From: Thalassorhabdus alkalitolerans
GTDB taxonomy: Bacteria > Bacillota > Bacilli > Bacillales > Marinococcaceae
DNA length: 64,000 bases
NCBI RefSeq assembly: GCF_042656585.1
Contig: NZ_JBHSPG010000008.1
Strand: one strand, 5' to 3'
In this document: piece by piece, positions 60,051-64,000 of the stretch
Layout: every line of letters starts with the position of its first letter
How positions within the stretch are numbered: the first letter of the stretch is position 1
Program-made: the position numbers and the translations under genes
Notes under the pieces: model-generated
Database searches by the model: none
What the model was told of the DNA's origin: nothing
Seen by the model: the letters and a program-made list of their open reading frames with translations, nothing else

Positions 60051-61185
60051 TAGCAGCTTGTAAGGCTCCGTTAAATGCTTCAATAATATCCTTGGACTCT
60101 TCTATTCCAACCGAAATTCGTACAATTCCCGCTGTGATACCTAACGAATTTCTTATTTCCTCTGGCACTGTTCGATGTGAGGTTCCAAGTGGATAGGACA
60201 CAGTCGTTTCCACGCCAGCTAATGTAGGAACAATTTTCACCCAATCTAATGAGGAAAAGAAGGTATGCAAATCAATGTACTCTTCCAGCTCAATACTAAC
60301 CATTGCCCCGTTCCCTCTTTCAGAGACTGCTTCCGGATAGTAAACTTTTTTAATATCCTCTTGCTCTCTAAACCAGACAGCAAGCTCATTAGCATTGGCG
60401 CATTGTCTCTCCATTCTTACACTTAAAGTTTTTAACCCCCTGCAGGCAAGCCAAGCTTCAAAAGGGCTCAAACTTCCCCCTAAGTTAATTATCTTTTTCT
60501 TAGCTTTTGCTATCAGCTCTTCATTGCCCACTATCACTCCAGCCGTTACATCGCTGTGACCGCCTATGTATTTTGTAGCACTATGTACCACTATGTCTGC
60601 GCCCTGTTTGTATGGCTGTATTAAATAAGGTGTAGCAAACGTGTTGTCAATCATTACGGTTAAATTATGAGTTTTACCGAGCGAGATCAGCTCTTGCAAA
60701 TTTTCGGCTCTAAGCAGGGGGTTGGCAATGGACTCAGAGTAAAGAAGAACAGTGTTATCTTTAATCTCCTCTTCAACATTCTTAATACTTGTAAAATCTA
60801 TAACTGAAATTTCATATCCAAATCCTTTTAATTCCTGTTCAAATAATTGGTACGTCCCTCCGTATAAGTCTTCTGGCACTATAATATGCTCACCCGGATT
60901 TGCAGCTGCCATAACGCCTGCAAGAATTGCAGACATCCCTGAAGAACTGGCTGCGCCTGCGGGAGCTCCTTCTAATTGAGCAACGCCTGCACCTAAGTCA
61001 TCAGGGTTGGGATTGCTATAACGAGTATAAAGATATTCCTTCTCTCCGCTAAAATAGCTTTCCATGTCTTCTAAGCTTTCAAATGTGAAAGCTGAAGTTT
61101 GGTAAATAGGCTTTGTTTTACTTACGTTCTTCTCCCCATCACCCTTTTGAAAATGTACAGTTTGTGTATTAAAATGCTTAGTCAT
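60043..61185 (-). CDS. Cystathionine gamma-synthase/lyase family PLP enzyme
   Basis: 380 residues. IYQTSAFTFESLEDME, YLYTRYSNPNPD, ASSSGMSAILAG and the PLP Lys in VVHSATKYIGGHSDVTAG are the Cys/Met metabolism signature; CRGLKTLSVRMERQ and YPLGTSHRTVP follow. The branch (MetI-type synthase, MccB-type lyase or methionine gamma-lyase) cannot be fixed by eye. GGAGAG lies six bases before the ATG. It follows pxpC by 41 bases, so it probably belongs to the 5-oxoprolinase operon; no SAM riboswitch is present. Confidence 0.9.
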   Translation of the reverse strand: MTKHFNTQTVHFQKGDGEKNVSKTKPIYQTSAFTFESLEDMESYFSGEKEYLYTRYSNPNPDDLGAGVAQLEGAPAGAASSSGMSAILAGVMAAANPGEHIIVPEDLYGGTYQLFEQELKGFGYEISVIDFTSIKNVEEEIKDNTVLLYSESIANPLLRAENLQELISLGKTHNLTVMIDNTFATPYLIQPYKQGADIVVHSATKYIGGHSDVTAGVIVGNEELIAKAKKKIINLGGSLSPFEAWLACRGLKTLSVRMERQCANANELAVWFREQEDIKKVYYPEAVSERGNGAMVSIELEEYIDLHTFFSSLDWVKIVPTLAGVETTVSYPLGTSHRTVPEEIRNSLGITAGIVRISVGIEESKDIIEAFNGALQAAKK

Positions 61186-61226
61186 AACGTTCTCTCCATT
61201 CGCCTATGTTTGGTCGTTCTTTTTCA

Positions 61227-62183
61227 TCATGATTCCGAGTTGAGAAATTCAATTTGTGTAAGAGTTTTTTCTTGTTTTTTCATCAAAGAATGGGCAGTCT
61301 CTACGCTCACTTTTTCAAATGAGATTTTTTTACCAGGGAGAAGCTGCGCTAATCGTGGAAGGTCCGTGCTTATTACATTGGCAATACGGGTGTACCCGCC
61401 TGTAGTCTGTCTGTCAGCCATTAAAATCATAGGCTGTCCGTTCTTAGGCACCTGAATGGTACCGTATGCTACGGCATCCGATAATATATCAGCTTTGTCT
61501 AGATGCTTTATCGGTGTCCCTTCAAGTCTCATACCCATACGGTCGGCTTCCTGAGTGACAATATACTCAGTATTATAAAAAGCATGAAGTCCATCCTTGG
61601 AAAAGTCTTCTTCCTCTGGACCTGGAACGACTCTCAGAGGGGAAAGGTCATCATAGTCAGGAATAAATGAGTAATGAAGTCCTTTGCCCGGCTTTACGGT
61701 TCTATCCTCCACGTTTTTATAGATCGTATCTCCCTTTTCTGCAGACCTTCCTTCAATACCTCCCATTTTTGCTTTCATATAAGTTGACTGACTTCCAAGT
61801 GTTTTCTCGCCTGCTATGCCACCCGAAATACATAGATAAGCTCTTACTCCCTTTTTCGCTCCATGAAATATCAGCTCATCTCCTTCTTTTATAGAAAAAG
61901 ATATCCATCGGGAAACCGGCTGGCCATTTAATTGAGGTTGGAGGTCAGCACCTGTAATGACTGCCACAGCATCACTTTGGGCAAGTAAATGCGGGCCAGC
62001 CATGGTTAATTCCAGTGCAGCATCTCCGCGGTTGTTACCAACTAATAAGTTTCCTGCTTGATAAGAAAATTGATCCATCGCCCCAGAAGCCACTACACCA
62101 AACTGCTGATAACCCGTTCTCCCTTTATCCTGTATAGTTGTTTGCATTCCTGGCTTTTTCACAAGGAATAGAGGTTTACTCAT
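61227..62183 (-). CDS. pxpC: 5-oxoprolinase subunit PxpC (biotin-dependent carboxyltransferase family)
   Basis: 318 residues from the ATG at 62183, whose ATGA overlaps the pxpA stop; an ATG two codons earlier touches the ribosome binding site. KPGMQTTIQDKGRTGYQQFGVVASGAMDQFSYQAGNLLVGN is the KipA/PxpC N-terminus, and LRVVPGPEEEDF with SDAVAYGTIQVPKNGQPMILMADRQTTGGYTRI the second half. With PxpA and PxpB it cleaves 5-oxoproline to glutamate using ATP. Confidence 0.94.
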   Translation of the reverse strand: MSKPLFLVKKPGMQTTIQDKGRTGYQQFGVVASGAMDQFSYQAGNLLVGNNRGDAALELTMAGPHLLAQSDAVAVITGADLQPQLNGQPVSRWISFSIKEGDELIFHGAKKGVRAYLCISGGIAGEKTLGSQSTYMKAKMGGIEGRSAEKGDTIYKNVEDRTVKPGKGLHYSFIPDYDDLSPLRVVPGPEEEDFSKDGLHAFYNTEYIVTQEADRMGMRLEGTPIKHLDKADILSDAVAYGTIQVPKNGQPMILMADRQTTGGYTRIANVISTDLPRLAQLLPGKKISFEKVSVETAHSLMKKQEKTLTQIEFLNSES

Positions 62184-62950
62184 TTCCATTCACCTATTGG
62201 CTGGACAGTAATATTGTTCTCTGAAAAAACCTTTCTGACATGTTTAACAAATTCCAAAGCTTCCGGCTTATCTCCATGAACGCAGATTGTGTCAGCCTCT
62301 AAGTCAATAACCGTACCATCTAACGCTTCCGTCTGCTTTTTTGTAATCATTTTAATCACTCGTTCGACTGCCTCTTCAGTGCTATGGATTAATGCCTCAG
62401 GATTGCTTCTTGGAGTTAATGTCCCATCAGGCAAGTACGTACGATCAGCAAATACCTCATTTGCGCATCTGAGTCCCAATCGCTTTCCTGCCGTAATTAA
62501 TTCTCCCCCCGCTAAACCAAATAGTATAAGTGAAGGATTTACATCGTACACTGCTTCTGCTATCGCCTCTGCCGTTTTTGTATCCACCGATGCAATGTTA
62601 AACAAGGCTCCATGAGGCTTCACGTGCTGAAGAGAAACCTGGTGAACTCGGCAGAAAGCCTCTATGGCTCCAATCTGGTAAGTCACAAGACGATGGACCT
62701 CACCAGGTGTCATCTCCATCTTTCTTCGTCCGAATCCCGCAAGATCAGGAAACCCGGGGTGCGCTCCTATACCTACTCCTTTTTCTTTAGCTAATTTAAC
62801 CGTCTTGTCCATAACGTTATAATCTCCTGCATGGTATCCACAGGCTACATTTGCTGAGCTTACAAACTCCAGAACCTGTTCATCTTGTCCTATGGTGTAA
62901 GCACCAAAGCTCTCTCCTAAATCACTGTTTAAATCCACTTGATAATTCAT
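62180..62950 (-). CDS. pxpA: 5-oxoprolinase subunit PxpA (LamB/YcsF family)
   Basis: 256 residues. DLNSDLGESFGAYTIGQDEQVL and SSANVACGYHAGDYNVM, then GIGAHPGFPDLAGFGRRKMEM and CVHGDKPEAL, are the YcsF hallmarks. It overlaps pxpB by 29 bases and pxpC by four bases. It supplies the catalytic subunit that opens the 5-oxoproline ring. Confidence 0.96.
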   Translation of the reverse strand: MNYQVDLNSDLGESFGAYTIGQDEQVLEFVSSANVACGYHAGDYNVMDKTVKLAKEKGVGIGAHPGFPDLAGFGRRKMEMTPGEVHRLVTYQIGAIEAFCRVHQVSLQHVKPHGALFNIASVDTKTAEAIAEAVYDVNPSLILFGLAGGELITAGKRLGLRCANEVFADRTYLPDGTLTPRSNPEALIHSTEEAVERVIKMITKKQTEALDGTVIDLEADTICVHGDKPEALEFVKHVRKVFSENNITVQPIGEWK

Positions 62951-63683
62951 GTGTCCCCTCCATGACCCTTGTGGTTAACTGGTATACTCTTCTATCGACC
63001 TCTATTTTTATTTTTTCATATTCCTCATTTTCTACCGGAACAAAGCGAATATAATTACCACTTTCCACTAAAAAAGGGTGCTCTCTATGTTGATCAAATA
63101 ATTTTATTGGTGTTCTGCCAATAATGTTCCATCCTCCAGGACTCTCTAATGAATAAATACCAGTTTGCTCTCCTGCTATTCCAACGGATCCCTCTGCTAC
63201 TTTTCCCCTTGGCTTACTTAAACGAGGAGCAGCTATTTTTTCAGACATCCCCCCTAAGTAGGGAAAACCAGGTGTAAAGCCAATCATATAAATAAGATAA
63301 CTTTCACTTGAGTGAATACTGACTACTTCCTCAGGAGATAAGTTGTTTATTTCTGCTACCCTTTTTAAATCAGGGCCACTTTCTCCTCCGTAATAAGTAG
63401 GGATATCATAAATAACAGGAGGAGGCAGTTTTACTTTCTGCAAATGAGCAGACAGCTCATATAACCATTCTGCTGCTTTTTCATAGCTTATTAAAAAAGG
63501 ATCGTAAAAGAAGGTTATCGCTGTGTAACTTGGTACCCATTCATTAATTCCAACCATTTTTGTTTCTTTTAATAAGTATAAGTAGGCTCTAATAAGACTG
63601 TTTGTTTCTTTGGATATTGTCTTACCTACTTCCATTCTTATTGCACTGTCCCCTAACGGAAGCATTCTAACTTGGTGTGACAC
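62922..63683 (-). CDS. pxpB: 5-oxoprolinase subunit PxpB (KipI-like)
   Basis: 253 residues from a GTG at 63683 with GGAGG eight bases upstream; a longer frame to 63812 is basic, low-complexity and precedes that site. VRMLPLGDSAIRMEVG starts the KipI/allophanate hydrolase subunit 1 fold; IPTYYGGESGPDL, IYMIGFTPGFPYLGGMSEKI and PRGKVAEGSVGIAGEQTGIYSLESPGGWNIIGRTP are conserved. First gene of the pxpB-pxpA-pxpC-CGS operon; a TATAAT (63741-63736) may be its -10 box. Confidence 0.93.
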   Translation of the reverse strand: MSHQVRMLPLGDSAIRMEVGKTISKETNSLIRAYLYLLKETKMVGINEWVPSYTAITFFYDPFLISYEKAAEWLYELSAHLQKVKLPPPVIYDIPTYYGGESGPDLKRVAEINNLSPEEVVSIHSSESYLIYMIGFTPGFPYLGGMSEKIAAPRLSKPRGKVAEGSVGIAGEQTGIYSLESPGGWNIIGRTPIKLFDQHREHPFLVESGNYIRFVPVENEEYEKIKIEVDRRVYQLTTRVMEGTHELSSGFKQ

Positions 63684-63874
63684 CTCGTTTTCCTCCTTTC
63701 TGAACTCTGATTTTCCCTGCCTTCTCTTTCTGTTAATTATATTGTACCAATAACATGTTAAATAGAGGTGCTCTCTTTTTATTCTTTTAGACTTGGTAAA
63801 AGATTCAAACAAAAGAAAAGGTAGTTCATTTTACTATTTTAGCTAAGGTATGACTCTAAATAAGATAATTTAAT

Positions 63875-63905
63875 ACAAAAAAAGCACCCGTCTTGTGGGT
63901 GCTTT
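63875..63905 (-). terminator. Terminator of the rrn operon at the window edge
   Basis: On the minus strand AAAGCACCC (63905-63897) pairs with GGGTGCTTT (63889-63881), followed by a T run. It lies nine bases after the 5S gene, so the operon ends here. Confidence 0.92.
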
Positions 63906-63913
63906 CATGATTG

Positions 63914-64000
63914 GCCTAGCAGCGTCCTACTTTCACAGGGAGTTGCCCCCCAATTATCATCGGCGCTGAAGAGCTTAACTTCCGTGTTCGGCATGGGAAC
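63914..64000 (-). rRNA. 5S ribosomal RNA (partial, cut by window edge)
   Basis: The 3' 87 bases of a 5S gene, identical to the copy at 59588-59704 except for two changes in the last 12 bases (GCTGCTAGGC against GTTGCCAGGC). The rest, and presumably 23S and 16S, lie beyond the window. Confidence 0.95.

Overview
The window is chromosomal DNA of a spore-forming, low-GC Gram-positive bacterium of the family Bacillaceae. The evidence is a purEKBCSQLFMN(H) operon with a guanine riboswitch, HrcA/CIRCE-controlled groESL, GerP-type spore germination proteins, a Spo0E phosphatase, strong AGGAGG ribosome binding sites, and a gene order very like the region of the Bacillus subtilis chromosome from thiL/rrn to the pur operon, in inverse orientation. 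Several acidic proteins suggest a halotolerant genus such as Halobacillus or a relative, but I cannot fix the genus by eye.

Layout. 1-11.2 kb (minus strand): the de novo purine pathway from purE to the 5' part of purH, cut by the window edge. It is preceded by a PurR-box pair, a sigma-A promoter, a guanine aptamer and an attenuator. 11.2-15.6 kb: yebG, yebE, a split gerP-type cluster with an Hsp20 gene set into it, and a type III polyketide synthase/methyltransferase pair. 15.8-21.5 kb (plus): two tandem patatin-like lipases, a 2-hydroxyacid dehydrogenase, a class III aminotransferase and a tartrate/D-malate dehydrogenase. 21.5-26.4 kb: an M20 amidohydrolase, an AraC regulator, a YhfP-type oxidoreductase, tRNA-Ala(GGC) and a frameshifted DUF4181 gene. 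26.5-34.4 kb (minus): pbuG and guaA, each behind its own guanine riboswitch, and a moxR-DUF58-transglutaminase operon. This is the conserved yeaC-yeaD-yebA-guaA-pbuG block.

34.8-42.3 kb is accessory: Spo0E, an alanine/sodium symporter, an Lrp regulator divergent from a YitT-type membrane protein, a GXWXG/DUF4334 protein, and a GntR-controlled sugar-acid operon (GarR-like dehydrogenase plus DUF1537 kinase). 43-59.7 kb returns to conserved core: groEL-groES, nagA, ydiL-ydiK, an MFS pump, tatC-tatA-rex, an ABC-F protein, an unrecognised 715-residue membrane protein, a DnaA-box cluster, tsaD-rimI-tsaB-tsaE-thiL, then tRNA-fMet and a 5S rRNA. 59.7-63.9 kb holds a small membrane peptide gene and a minus-strand operon pxpB-pxpA-pxpC-cystathionine gamma-synthase (5-oxoproline use and sulfur amino acids). 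This segment lies between two same-oriented 5S rRNA genes, the second cut by the window edge.

Most genes are ordinary housekeeping genes. The items most worth a second look are the cluster of seven DnaA boxes next to tsaD, the DUF4181 gene broken exactly at a U_UUU_UUC slippery heptamer, the 5S duplication enclosing a metabolic operon, three GTATAC operators spaced exactly 21 bp, and the unassigned large membrane protein.
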